DNA of 64,000 bases. Origin: Turbatrix aceti. Its lineage: Eukaryota > Nematoda > Chromadorea > Rhabditida > Panagrolaimidae. The translations under genes and the position numbers were made by a program. The notes below the pieces were generated by a model, which searched no databases, was not told where the DNA came from, and was given only the letters and a program-made list of their open reading frames with translations. The stretch covers positions 4,349,246 to 4,413,245 of the forward strand of contig OZ017770.1 in NCBI GenBank assembly GCA_963969345.1, given 5' to 3'. Positions 1 to 13,252 of the stretch are shown piece by piece. How positions within the stretch are numbered: the stretch's first letter is position 1; each line of letters starts with the position of its first letter.

Positions 1-869
1 TTCAGAAGACGGTGTACCGATGGAGATATCTAGATTAAACGGTTTTGCGATTTCCTCATCAAAAAACACGTGCAAGCTGCGATGCTTTGGATCAGCGCCG
101 CGGATGATGCCATCGATGAGCCAGCCGTAGGTAACCGCGTGGTAGCCGGATGCACTGCCCGGCTGCCATATCGGCTTGGCAGCTGCTATTTTGTCCAAAA
201 CTGCCTGACCATCGCCTTCGGCATCTGAGATTTCAATTGCTTCTTCAATGTATGGCAAACCGGCCTGAATGATTTATATTAATTAACAAGTTCAAGTTCA
301 CCATTCAAATTACCTCATGGTTTAGAATTTGCATGATCGTTGTGTTCTCCTTGGAGTTTTGTGCGTACTCTGGCCAATACTTTGCAACAGGATCGTCAAA
401 GTTCAAATGTCCTTTACTTGCCAAAAGCGTCACACAAAGACTGCTAAGCGGCTGTAAAGAAATAAAGATAACAGTGGAACATTTGAAATTGCCTTTGTCA
501 CCTTTGTAAGAGAAAATAACAGTGTACGCGTATTTTTTGTCCATTTCTTTGCGACTCGTGAATCGGCGTCGCCAGCCCAAATGTTTACAACGGCTTCACC
601 ATCGTAAAAAACAGCTAAGCTGGCGCCATCTCTTTCGTGTCCGCTTTGAAAATTTTTTCTGAAGAACTCTTAAATACAAACAGAGGCGCCAAGGGGGTTA
701 ACAAAACTGACTCAAATGTCTTTTTAACGTTATCGAATTTTGGCGTCGCTGAACCTTTGATGACCTCGTGTCTTTGGTAGAATTTAGGCATGAGAATAAA
801 CGTATAAATGTGCAATGCAGCAACAAAAATAAGAAACATCCATGTAAGAGAAAGCTTGATTGACTTCAT
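1..869 (-). CDS. LACTB-type serine beta-lactamase-like protein, 5' part only (3' end outside window)
   Basis: Exons 869-712, 658-502, 451-314 and 264 to the window edge join in frame and give the first 239 residues. The N-terminus carries a hydrophobic stretch after MKSIKLSLTW, a probable signal anchor. The body matches the beta-lactamase/LACTB family: ERDGASLAVFYDG, then the catalytic SxxK motif SLTK at residues 102-105, LNFDDPVAKYWPEY, and the WQPGSASGYHAVTYGW segment holding the family tyrosine (about residue 192). In this family the SxxK serine is the nucleophile and the Tyr and Lys assist it. Nematodes carry several such lact genes with unknown substrates; drug resistance is not implied. 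The C-terminal part of the fold is missing only because the window ends. The first donor (GA|gtcagt) was chosen because it gives KTFEKNF in frame with the following exon. Confidence 0.85.
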
Positions 870-1932
870 GTTGACGCTGGTACAATCAAACGCTAGGTAC
901 TGTACCTGACTTTCGGGATGCTGTTGATGAAGCGGAGGTAATGGAATACACTGGCTAAAAACATTAGCATCCCCTGCCTATTTATTTGTACGCAGATCTT
1001 ATCAAATTTGTCCCCAAAGTTTAGGTCGTTCTGTTCGCATGACAGTGACCGCCACGGTAAATTCTTCTCTTCCGTTGAGCAAACTCATGTAGTTTTTACT
1101 GTTCATTTGTTTTGGTTGCGTTTTATGTTGATAAGAACCTTTTTTGCATGCCCATGCTTACTGATCGGTGATCTGATCGATTTCAACCTCATTGTACACA
1201 AGTCATTCATTTATTAATCAGTCGACGGAATAACAAAACGATAAAAAAATGAGAGAAAGCCACGCATAGGAGGGCAGTGTGCAGGCATGTGCACAACAAC
1301 TTGACGAGAGCTATTTTTGAAAGGCGGATCGAGCGGATGAAATTCAGAAATTAGGTTCGGTGTATTTTGTTTTTGAAAAAACCGCAAACCGGAACGTTTT
1401 TACAAAGATGTAAAAAAATTAACAACTAGAATCTCTCCACTCAGCGATTTTTAACCTGTCACAAGCCATTTTGGGATTTGCATAGAACAAAAAATTGGGC
1501 GGATATTTAAAAAAATGGACATTATAACAGGCTCTTGACAGTTTTGTTTTTTAGGGCTGCGGAATGTCTGACACTATTTAGGCAGTTATTTAGCAATGGG
1601 CAACATAAAAATTTTCGATATTGATAAATTAATGCCGAAAAAAATAGAAAAGAAATATGGGTATTCAAGTGTAAAGCAATAAGGAAAAATCCACTGGAGC
1701 CTGTTAGCAAAAAGTGCACCGGTAAGCAATCATCGTTGAGCCAAAGCTGCAATTTACGTAAAAAAAAGAGTTGATCTGAAACTGATTCGGAAGACTGGAA
1801 GAACCTAAGCAACCCGTAGAAAACATAGGTAATAACGCTGCAAACAACAAATATAAATTTGACAAGAAGTTGTTAGAGTAGTATAAAGGCGGACGAAAAT
1901 GAACAGAATGGATCATCTAAGATGCCGTATTG
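870..1932. other. intergenic, about 1.06 kb between the 3' end of the L1CAM gene and the LACTB-like gene
   Basis: Both flanking genes are on the minus strand, so this holds the 3' UTR of the L1CAM-type gene and the promoter of the LACTB-like gene. Short open frames here have no recognisable domain and no splice partners. I see no RNA gene. Confidence 0.6.
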
Positions 1933-4900
1933 TTAAGGCTTATCACTAATAAGTCCCTTAGATTGAGCTCCATATTGGCCTGAAAACAAAATTATTACGC
2001 ATGCTTGCTGCGTTCGTTTGGGTGACTTACCAATAAATGAGCCGTCTTCAGTAAAGCGACCCGGATCACCGTCACCGTACTCGGCCATGGAATCCGTTTC
2101 AGATTCCCCTCTGCTGTGCCCGGTCAAAGACCGTTTTTCATCATCCTCTCTAAAAAACAGGAAAAATCAATTATTTTTGCCAGACAGTTATCAGAAATGA
2201 AAAAAAATACAGATAAGCAGACTGCAAGCAAGCGAGTTCACCGTGCACTTACCGTTTTGCATAGTCATCAAATGTTCGGTCTTTAGGAAGTATAGGCTCA
2301 CGACCCTGAAGTCGCTCCTTTTCTGCCACAAGGTATTTCTGGCCGCGTCGTCTTGTGCAGCAGCAGATGAGGCAGAGAATAATCAGAAGCAACAAGATAA
2401 TAGCCAAGATGATAAGAAGCCACCAAATCTTAGCGTGCATTGGAGACGTTCCTGTCGTTGTAATGTGGTGTACGCGAGAGGTTGTTTCGTGAACGTTGCC
2501 TTCGGGATCGCTCTGCACCGATACGACTTGAACTTCGTATTTCGTGCCTGGGTTGAGATCAGTGACAGAAGTCGTGAGTTGGTCGGGCTCTGGGTGCTTT
2601 GTCTGCAACAATGGATAAATTAATCTCAGTCCCAGTTGAGCGCAAAAATACAAAAACAACAAACCTGCCACTCGTCGTCTCCAAATTCGCGGTACCGAAT
2701 GTAAAAATCGTTACCAATGGGGCTTTGTGATTCGTCGTCAAAAGCTCCGGGAATGAGAGTAACGTTGAAGTGATCGTCACCAATGGCCTCTTTCAGCAAA
2801 TCTGGTGTCTCAGGATTAGCTAAAATAAAGCATTGAACAGTTGTCGACAGCGTTATTAATATAATTAATTTTGTCAAGTATGTGGAATTAATTTTCATGG
2901 TGTCGGTTCAACAAAGAAAGAGGTTGTAGGATAAACGATGAATATTTCGTGTGGAACATATGTATAATAAAGTATACAAATGTTCTCTTCCCCTCTTTTT
3001 GTGGGTCGTTTCAGGTTCCAATCTATAGAAAATCTCGCAGTCGTTCTATGCCCCACCTGCACGGAACAACAAAATCAAATCCTTCAAATGACTTTTAAGA
3101 ACCGCATTTGAATATTAAATGCATTATAAAACGAGTACCGCCTGCGGAGTGCACACCTTGCCGCCGACAGCGGCTTCGTTGTGGTTAGCCCCCAACAAAT
3201 TCTTCACGCTAAGGGAGGGATAAAGCACGAGAGGATAAAAAAAAACAAAACCCAAGTTAAGGTAGCTTAATCGGCTTTAGATAGGCTAAAAGCGCAAAAA
3301 TAGCATTCATAATGCCGTGTTGCAATGAGCAACGTTTTTGCAGCCGTAAAATAGCGAGTTTGGCATTTTCTGGTTTTTCAAAGTATTGACAACGCTTGGC
3401 TAAAACAATTTTGGATAGCACAGGCTAATAAGAAACGCTTCAATGGTCAAAAGGTCTAAAAAACATGAGTTTCGTTAGTGCCCGGTTGAAGAGGCCTGTG
3501 CCGTCTGGCTGTTCGTATATACAAATGCAAATCCGTAGGAACACAACGTAAAGTAAACTAACGTATCAAAAATAAAATGTAGTTTTGGTACAGCTAGTAA
3601 TACTGGGTTTAAAACAATTATTTTCCGCAGCGCACTAGGAGCGTAAACGCAAAAAAAGTGTCTCTGGCGATTTTTCTGAATTTTTATAAAAAGGAATACG
3701 TTTCACGACAAAAGAGGAAAAGCCAAGCCCGACGACTAATGTTTCGTTGACTTACAGACAAAGCGGACAAAAATTTGTTTAAATACTGTTATAATACTGA
3801 ATGTGGGAAAGATAAATGAAACAGTTGAGCGTAGCGGGAATATGGCTATTTAATTATGTCGACAATTCATACGACAGCATCTGGGGCGCGTTTTACATAC
3901 GATGACAGCGACTATTGAGGCCTTTCCCCCAATCGAGCGCTTACTACTATATTATACCATCACCAACTTGGTTAGCAAACGAAAAACTAATTCACACCAA
4001 AATTCTGCACTCGTCTGCCCCTGTATGGGGCTGTTATTGTTGCTCAAAAATATTTTGTGAAACATAATCCCCCCCCCTTCCTGCTGGCCCCCTTACCAGT
4101 ATATTTGACGGCAAGTGGTAGCGTTCGGACGTCAGCCGAAGTCGGAGGACCTTGGCCAGCCGATGTGTGGGCGTGAACTTGAAACCTGTATGGCTTTTCA
4201 AAATCGAGATCGGTTACGCGAATGCTTTTCGTGTCAGCTGGGTATATTTCTGGAGGCTGACAGGCGGAATCTTGCTGAAAGCACAACAATGTAAAATTCC
4301 TGAAGGGTTTGAAATAGTTTTGAATAGAATTAAACAAGACTGAATAGGAATCCCTATTGGGACAAATAACGAGATTTTATGCAGACCACAAAAGCAATAA
4401 ACTTTTTCGACAATCAAAACTTTAAAAAACGCAAATTTATTGATAAAAAATTTAAAAAACATACGTTTTCGGTCGTAATTGGCTGTTCATCAGACGGGTT
4501 GCATTTGACAATGGAGTACTGCGTGATCTTTCCGTTGGGCTGCCTTGGCTGATCCCATGCAAGCAGCACAACACCTTTTTCACTGGGGGATTTATTGTTG
4601 ACGGGGAAAGCATGAAGTTGTGATACCGCAGCTGGCAAGCCGTCTTTCGTGCTGAAGCTGATGGTCTCGCTTGGAAGTCCTTCGTTCTGACCGTTGAGCA
4701 CCGTGATGTAGGCGTAATTACGAGAGCTTGGTTTCAGATCCGAGATTGTTCCCATGTTTGCCGTTCTGGAGAAATCAATGGTCTTGCGGTTCGATGATAC
4801 TCGCCTTGCTACGCGCTTCAAGACACTGCCGCGCTTAAAGCGACGGTTATCAGCATCCGATTCTTCGCCAATCTCGTCTTCATCATCCGTCCAGTAAGTG

Positions 4901-7900
4901 ATACGGTAGCCCTTGAAGTTACCGTTCACCGCAGATGGATCAACAGGGTCCCAGCTGAAATCAGCGGTGGAAGACCCAATGTTGGACACTCTGAGATTAG
5001 TCGGCGTCACTCCAGGATCACCTTCGCCAGTTCGACCCGTCACGGTCTCCGGAATGACCTGTGAGTTGCCTTTTTCGTTTCTTGCGCGAACTTGCACTTC
5101 GTATGGCTGCCAGGGTTCCTCCTTGTCGAGCGTGATGGCTTTTTCCGAAGCGAAGGGGTCGTCGACTTCGATTGTCTTCCATTCACCTCCGTCTTTGGGT
5201 CTGTAGTTGATAGTGTAGCCAAACTTTCCTCCGTTCCAGACCTCTCGAGGCATGGGATCCCAGTAAACCATCAGATTTCCCGGGGTTACACCTTCAACTC
5301 GGACGCTGCCGGGGTTCTTGAAAGGCTCTTTTGCGTTTGTTTCGCACGTGTTTTTGACTTGAACTGGGAGGCTGTCGCCAACTGCGTTACGGGCCAGAAT
5401 TTTGAAAACGTACTGAAATTTGCAAAAAAAAATATTATAACGGTCCCCAGCTTTTGCAAATACTTACCCGTCCGTACGGATGTAGGGCTATCGTGATGGA
5501 TGCTTTAACGCGTCGCTCATTTTCAACAATGGCTTCATTCTTGCGCGCATCAACTGGGATAGAATGGAACTTCCAGTTGGTTGAATCAACGTCAGGATCA
5601 ATTTGATATAGAATCCAGAATTCGAGGACCGGAACTGCACTGTTAGCAGGCTCAAGATGGCTAAAAGCGATTTTTGCAGTGTTTCCATCCGGGTCACAGT
5701 TTTCAATGTATGCAGAATGGACGGGAATTGGCACGTCTTGAACATTGATTCTGATTTTGCGTTCAGTTGTATCCAGCTTGGTGCTTGCCACACACTTGTA
5801 TGTGTTTGAATCATACTGCGTAGGCTGAGGGATAACGAGCGTGTTGTCATCGGCGATGCGAAAACGATCACCACTTGTTTCCGGCTGAATGGCTTTGTCG
5901 TCGACGTACCACGTGTATTTGACCTGCAGGTTTTCATCGTGATCTGCCTTGCATTCAATGTGCAACGGTTGTCCCGCTTGATGGGTCTGTGTGGTTTCCG
6001 GAAATGGTGCAAGGATCGTTGGTCTTCTGACGAGCAATTGCACTACCCCGGTTGATGAGCCGTACTTGTTTGTTCCAGTACACTCGTAGCGGCCTTCGTT
6101 GTCTTCCTCTACTTCTGCAAGAACGAAGCTCTTGTTATGGCCTTTTTTATGAGCAAAAAGAAATGAACTAGGCACATAAAATTTAAAAAAAGCTCGTTTG
6201 TTTCTCCGGACATTATTCTTTTAAAAAATATGTCATATTTTGTGCTGTAAAAATTTTTAATTCACATACTTTCGATAACAATTCTTCCGACTCCGAACTG
6301 ATCCACGGATTCACTGAATGAACGACCCAGCAAGCTGGGGTTTTTCCAGGTGACATTTGCAAGTGGTGATGCCATAAATTTGCATTCGAGAGTAAAAGGC
6401 TTGCCGATGACCGCTTCTACCTCGCCCGGCTCTTCCCACAATTTGGGCTTATACGCTAAAAATGAGTCAATTAAAGGGCATTCTGCGGAAGTCATTAAAT
6501 TTCAACGAACCGAGCAGATTAAGGTAGAAATTAGCCCATAGATAGCCGTGCTTGTTTTCCGCCTTGCACTGGTACACAGCATTGTCGCCGAGCCCATTAA
6601 TGCCCTTCCGAACGTTGTATATGGTCAAACGGGTGCCATCGATCACCCAATTCTCGCCTTCCTTGCGGTTAATCATTTCAATGCCGTTTTTGTAAAAAGT
6701 GACCGTCGGAACTGGTTTTGCACTGGCCTTGCAGTCAAATGTAACGGTTTCTCCTTCACTCGTGTTTGTGTTCGGTGGTGGTCCGTCCGCAGGCCAATAT
6801 GGAGCAGCTAAAAAAGGTCAAAAATTAAAATGCAACAGTACACCGATGCATACATTCGACGGTGACGACAAACGGTCTATCGATATCATTGTGACCGGGA
6901 AACCTGCATTCGTAATTTCCTCCTTTGTCAGCAGTAACGTTGAAAGCGAGAGTTTTGCCGTATGCTTCAAATTGAAAGCCATCTGCATTGTCTTCAGAAA
7001 TTTCGTGACCGTTGTGGTACCAAACCGGCTGGGGTTCAGGACTGAAATGAAAAATTTTAAACCGATGCTAATCAGTCGCTTGATTTATGACGACACCATC
7101 TTTTTCTGTAACACAGCGTAGAATGTCCCCGGTCCCTCAGTGAGTGTTTCGTATCTATCTATCGATCTATTCTGACTTATTGCCGGGCCGAGGCATTGTC
7201 CCACATTAATTACATGCCCGCACGCAAGAACCGCTGGCTTTAATTTTCTTTCTTTTCATACTTGTACCTCGCCAATGAGTCCAATGCCTGCGTTGGTGAT
7301 CTCGGTTTTATGACAGCGAAAGTATTAAAAAAAGACAAAAAATTATATGCCCAAAAACGCCTTCGCAGAACTAAAAGCTGCTCGCAGAGCTTCGATAGCA
7401 TTGCTGCATTTTTCATCGGGCAGCCAAATGTTACAAGCTTCAATTTTTACAATCAAACAGCCTAGACGAGAGCCGTCAAAAAGCGAAATGTCAATTTGGC
7501 AACAGATTTATCTTTCTTGCCTCCGCTATTTTTCGCCTAATGAGAAAAAAATCTCAGCTGTGGTGTATTGCAATAAAAAACGTGAAAAGTGATTAGTGTC
7601 ACAGTTGACACCCAAAATCTGTATAAAAAATCTCACTTGATTGTTGACAAATTCGTTTGCCTCAAAAAATCAATTTTTTTGTGACAGCATGTGTCCTTTT
7701 AACAAGCATGAGTATAGAAAGTGTTGCTTTGTTCTGCCGGCAGTTTGAAACTCTTTCAAATATGTACAGCCCGGGCGCAAAAGGGCCTCTCGTTGCACGA
7801 ATAGGCGACTTTTCCGTCCATTTTCGCATAAACAGCGTACAATTCTTCCGTTACCCCCCGCGTTGGCGGTGTTTCATGGACCCACGGGCTTGCCCCCTCA

Positions 7901-10900
7901 TCTACAGCAACCAGCTATCGCTATCGTTCTGGTCACAAAAACGAAGTGAGACTACCGCCACCCCGTCTTTGGGGGTGCTTTCCTTCCTTATTTTCCCTGC
8001 ACTTACAAACTGTACACAGTGAACGCAAAGCCGGCAGACAGGAAGAAAAGCAAATTTGGTTTCCAAAATGAGGAGCAACCACGAAAACAAGACCGGTCAA
8101 GCGCGCATGAACCATTTTTAATTCACCTATGCGACGCCTTCTTGGTTTCCTTTCATGACCACATCATTGCGGTACGACCCGATTTACCACTTGGTAATGA
8201 ATCGCTAATTCTGAGCTTGCATTTGGTAGTGCGACAACCACTAACCCCATTCTTTTCATGCTACAAGGCCAAACCGTCCACTAACATTTTTTTAAACCCG
8301 TATTTAGTTTCAAAGTGAAACATTTCGTTTCGCCCAAAACATTCAAAAAAAGTAAAAGTCACACGCAACGCAACATACAGTGTTCCAAAAAAACCAACAC
8401 AACTATACACGCCAAAAGCATCTTACTTAGTGACCTAATAGGCCCCCGGATTAATGACAGGTCTTAGCAAACTACGTTTCAAATTTCAGTAAAAATACTT
8501 ACTAAGCGGCAAAGAAACAGTGTAGCTTGTGAATTTGTCCAAGCAGGGCAATCGGCGAACTTTGATTGACGTATTGCTCGGACGGCGGAATGCCTTGGCT
8601 CTCGGACACTAAAACAAATCATAGTAGTAAAATTTTATAAACAAAAAGTTGTATGTCGGACATTTCATTTGTCATCAGTGAGAACTCCCACGGCCGTTGT
8701 TTCATCGGCATGTCAGTCGATAACTCTGACACATCGAAGATAACAACAACAAACACACACAAAAAAAAATATATAGCAACTTTAACTTACATGATCGTCT
8801 TTTATTAGTAGCAACTTTTAGAACGAATTGAGATCCAAATTTGTAATCGCGAAGTTTTGTATTCTCGGCAGTACAGGTATAGTAATGTAGAGGCTTGAAA
8901 TCGGTTTCTCTTACATAATGGAAAAAAATGGTACCCTAAAGATACAAAGCAATGTCAAAACAGGGGCTTACCAGTAAAAAAGAAGAAATTATAAAAAGTG
9001 CAGTTAGTCGTAACAGAGGACAACTACTTTGACTTCTGTCTAGCATCTCGTAGGAGCGATTCTAACGACTTTAATCTGGTCGTTGAAGGCGTATAGCAGT
9101 GATAAAAGTAACGAATTTTTTTGCCCTAACGGATTTTTCTTGTTTTTTGTCGTCGGTATAGGAAATAATTGTCACTAGTGGTAAATAGAAACAAGAAGTA
9201 AGATATCTAATTTGACAAAATTTTGGCAGTGATGTTTCATGTGTAGGCGAATAGTGGCAGAAAAGTTTGCAGTCGCAAAACAAGGAGGAACGACGACAAT
9301 GGCTTCACAACAAAACGATTGAGTAGTAGTTCCACACAACAGAGACACACTCCGCCTTTCGCTCCCCTTTTACTCTCCGTTAGATGGGGTGGCGTGGTAG
9401 TTTCCGCTGGCTCTTTTTGCTTTTTTGCCGCGTTTTTTTTTCAGCTTTCTCGACGAGTCCTGGCTAGCCGGCAGCAATCACTCGCGGGTGTTGCAATGTG
9501 CCAAGGCGGCGGGCGGCGTGCGTAGAGTGGCTAGATGAGACGTCGAACGTAAGAATTGAGTGCAACAAAATCGGAGGGTACGCGTATAACGCAAAAAAAT
9601 ACTGCACGACTTGGGAGAAGAGTAAGGCGTGATAACAGTAACGAGAGAGGAATAAGCTCTGTCCAGAAGGGATAAAAAACCGAAATATGCTTGCTTGGCA
9701 CAAGAGAGGGGATGAAGAGCTTTGGGCCAAGCTTTTCCTAGTCTCGCTGAGTTCACTCTCTCTCTCTCCCTCTTTCACTCTTACGGCGGATGAGATAGAT
9801 AGCTTGGAGTCTTTTCTCCAGCAGTATTCGACCTCCCTACAAGACTGCTACCACAATATTCATTCGTTCGCAACCAAAAGCGCTCGGGGTCGTCACCACA
9901 GTGCCGCTTGGGACTCAAGCTCGCAGACTGACCGTCGCCCGAGCCTCTCTTACTTGGTTGGTCCTTTTTGGCTTGGTTCAAATGGAGCCAAACCGCGCTC
10001 TTCTTTGGTGGTCGTCGTGCTTCCTGCTGCTTCGACCGGATAAAAATACAATGACTCGCCAATCTTGGCACAAAATGATGGAAAAAGGCAATTTTTGTGT
10101 GCGTCCGGGAGCTAAAAATAGAGGGATCGCGGGCCGTACTAATCTAATTTCAGAAAAACAACCGCGCAGAGCCAAATAAAAAAAAACACAAGGTGAAAGG
10201 AAAAAAATAGATACGTTTCTAATAAAAATGCAAACATGCGTGACGATAAAAATGTTTTTTGCCTGGTGAAAGAGTCATAACTCACGCAAGTGGTATACAA
10301 AGTACAAACTTTTGAACGTCGCAAATTTCAAAAGAAATCAAGTTAAATTTTATTCAAAATAAAGCAATCTAAATACATCCTAGCGTAGATGAAAACCACG
10401 CTTAAGAAAAAAAGTAAAGCAAGTATGTTGTACCCGGGAGAATGCGTGCGACGTGAAAAATTTATTGACAAACAAAAAAAGGGGGAAAAAACTGTCCGTA
10501 AAAGTAACAAAAAGTGATTGAATGAAAAAAGCGATAACGCGATGAACGTGGAAGGGCCGGACCCCATAATTACTACCTTAAAAAGACGGGTGTCAATTAG
10601 GCCGCATCAAAGACGGCTTCTAAAACTCCCCCTTTTGCAGCATCATGCCCAATTTGTTTTCGCCTCAAATTCTAATAATGTGACGTTGACAATGTGTCGG
10701 AGGATGGTTAATTGTTTCATTGCGTGAAGAGAGCTGGAGGCGGGGATGGCCATCGTTAAAGTCACCTTTGCAGAGGAATCTCTCGATGAATGCGCAGTGG
10801 AGCAACAAAAATGTTAGTTAAATAGACAATGCGGGCTTTGCCCTCTACTGTCTCTCTTGTACAAACCCATCATGAATCCATTCCGAGTGCGCGAAGAACA

Positions 10901-13252
10901 CCAAGTTCATTCAGTCTCTAAACTACCCTTTTACGAACAACAAACATGCTTCACATACATTGAATTTCATAAAAATATGATGAACGCAAAACGACCGCTC
11001 CATCATCGCTGTCATCAAGCTCCGCCAGGCATCCCCACGACTGTGACACACCTGTCTGTCGTGGAACATGAAATTGGTACATGACGGGAATAGGGGGAGA
11101 AAAAAGACGGGTATCGAAGGCGACCAGTAGAGCCATGACCATGACTACCTCCTCCTCTACTACTGCCTGCAGCCAGCCAGCTACACAAAAATGACAAAGT
11201 TACCACGTATTAACAAGATACGAACACTGAAGTAAAAAAAAACCATGTATAGAGGCCGTACGACTACTCATTTTTTTTCTCGCATCTTACGTCGCCCAAT
11301 GTCGTTGCTGGGCTGAGACGGGTCCGAAAAGATATGAAAGGTGAGCCCAGCCGGGAAGAGAATGGGAAGGTAGCGCATGCACCAGATGACTGGGGTAAGG
11401 CAAAAGAGACGCATGGCTGTTGTTGTGGTTGCATGTGCAACACCCTCCAGCAAAGTGTTGCGATTTTTTTGTCTTTTATTTAACTAGTTTTTCCTGCAAG
11501 TATTCGATACCGCATAACGCAAACAGACATTGAAACATGTACCCCTCTCACATCTCAGATTTTTCTGTATTTTTGTCTAAAAATGGAACTTTGGCAACAA
11601 TTTTTTCCATTGTATTGTACGAAAAATATAAAAAAATAAACTAAATGCTTAGACCAAAAGATGACAAAAAGCCATTTATTTTTTTATAAACCGCAATGTA
11701 ACTGTTTTGTGACAGAACATTATTTAAGCAACCAGTTGGAGGCCATCCGGAAAAAAAAGTTTCATCTTTGTCATTCGTTATTTTTGTTCAGTTAACAACA
11801 GTCACGCCAAAGTTCTTGACACACTACGAGCTCGCTAGCGGAATAATAGAATAAATGCTATAAAAAATCCATAGAAGACGAAATCAAATTTAAGACGTTG
11901 TATCACAAACGCACCCCTCCCAACAACAGATAGCAAACAAACTAATAAACAAGAAAAAAAAACAAAAAATTGATTCGAGGTACACACGGTAAACATTGCA
12001 CCATGATTTGGCTCAAGACAACTACTACCAGATTCGGGCAAAGGCCAAATGATTTAATTGTTCCACAATAAACAAGTGACCCGAATGGGACAAAGTAGTG
12101 TAGGAGGCTTACTCTCAAATGTTCCCTAATGTCGGTTTATTCGCGTAAACTATCCCTCTTTTGTGATATTTGATCCTAGTTGCAATGTCATATCGGGGGC
12201 AATTAGACCGAAACACCGAGCAAGCGGCTTTCCCGCTTACTCTTACTCTTCTTTCTCTTACTACGGGTTATCTGGCAGTTTTGACTATCCAGTAACTCAA
12301 GCAGAATAATAAAAAAATCATGTTGTCCTCTGTTGTCTGTCTGACAACTAACTGCACGTCATTAAATTTCCTTCAAACATTCAACCGACCTGCTCATTGC
12401 TAGAAACGTGTGAAGAGTTAATGGATTCAAATACCCCTTCATCGCTGCCTTTCAAAATCCAATAAACGCGGGGTTTCGGATTAGAGTCAGGTGGCGTGCA
12501 ATTACGGCTGTACGAACCACCTAATTCGACTTCAACGACATCCGGTCGTAGAGGTTCAAAACGGTAAATCCCTGTAAAAATTACATTATCGGATCAACAG
12601 GTATGGTCATGCATGAACGTAAAAAAAGACTAATGAGAGATTACAAACACCAATTTTATCTTCTACAAACCAACGAAAAAAACTTACAAGTTTGTTCAAG
12701 TTTTATTTTTTCAGAAACGGCAGTGCCATTGTCGTTGTATGCATGGCACTCGTATACACCTTCGTCTGCTTCAGTGAGCTTGCTGAAGACAAATGACCCC
12801 TCGTCCGGAATTCGAGCCACACGCTCCCGATATACGTCGAGGTAGAATGGTTCACCATTTTTGTACCACCGATATCTTAAAAAAGTTTGTTTAGATTTGT
12901 TTTTTGTTTAAAATAATGATAACATACTGGGGCTGGGGATTACCGGAGGCTGAACACTTCAGGGTGCGTTCTTTCAAATATTTTTGTTGTTCACTTGTAG
13001 TTTTTGATTCAAGCGTATAGTATATAACAGGATCGTTGAGGGCATGATTAAATACAGGAGGTGTAGGAATCTTAGACCAGTCTATTTCTACTGCGGCAGT
13101 TGCTGCAAATCAAATCAAACAAGTTTGTTTTTAAGTTCCAAAAAATTTAAATGAACAATTTTTGCTGTACATTTGTAAAAAATCATCAACTTACCAATTT
13201 GCAAACCCGTTAATAAGCAACATAAATGCAAAAAAGGCGACTGCTGTAGCAT
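1933..13252 (-). CDS. sax-7: L1CAM/neuroglian-type cell adhesion molecule (SAX-7 homologue)
   Basis: Sixteen exons: 13252-13195, 13102-12928, 12876-12688, 12571-12390, 8935-8791, 8608-8503, 7041-6854, 6807-6511, 6454-6270, 6114-5468, 5412-4465, 4274-4097, 2819-2665, 2602-2253, 2149-2031, 1979-1933. They total 3969 nt, a 1322-residue protein. Order: signal peptide, six Ig domains, five FnIII domains, a TM helix at about 1210-1232, and a cytoplasmic tail. The tail has a FERM-binding-like juxtamembrane [10 protein letters not shown] and the ankyrin-binding block [13 protein letters not shown], whose FIGQY is rebuilt across the last intron (residues 1306-1310). LAD-2, the other nematode L1CAM, lacks that motif, so sax-7 is the better assignment. 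FnIII3 has a furin-type RFKR at 915-918. The family mediates homophilic adhesion and maintains neuronal positions. The exon 3 acceptor is AAG. Confidence 0.93.
2820..4096 (-). other. 1.28-kb intron of the L1CAM-type gene, between FnIII4 and FnIII5 exons
   Basis: The donor follows ...VKYTG and the acceptor (TTTTAG) precedes NPETPDLLK. The interior is AT-rich without a coding signal on either strand. Confidence 0.75.
7042..8502 (-). other. 1.46-kb intron of the L1CAM-type gene within Ig3
   Basis: It joins ...LHCFFAA to [12 protein letters not shown], splitting a Tyr codon. I found no exon inside. As a large intron just after Ig2 it is a candidate place for an internal promoter of a short isoform. 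Confidence 0.7.
8936..12389 (-). other. 3.45-kb intron of the L1CAM-type gene, splitting Ig2
   Basis: The exons ending ...SHVSSNEQ and starting [10 protein letters not shown] join in phase 0 and reconstitute Ig2, so no coding exon is missing between them. The interior has scattered GC-richer patches and a CT tract near 9752-9775. Open frames up to about 118 codons lack homology or splice context. Confidence 0.75.

Noticed and set aside
1273..1281. GGCAGTGT resembling the miR-34 seed
   Set aside because: The following bases do not match and only a 5-bp local hairpin can form.
2243..2623. 126-codon open frame on the plus strand
   Set aside because: Antisense to the transmembrane exon of the L1CAM gene.
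6131..6145. Alternative AAG acceptor for the Ig5 exon of the L1CAM gene
   Set aside because: The TTCTTGCAG acceptor at 6117-6115 is canonical, keeps the frame and gives the expected [18 protein letters not shown] strand.
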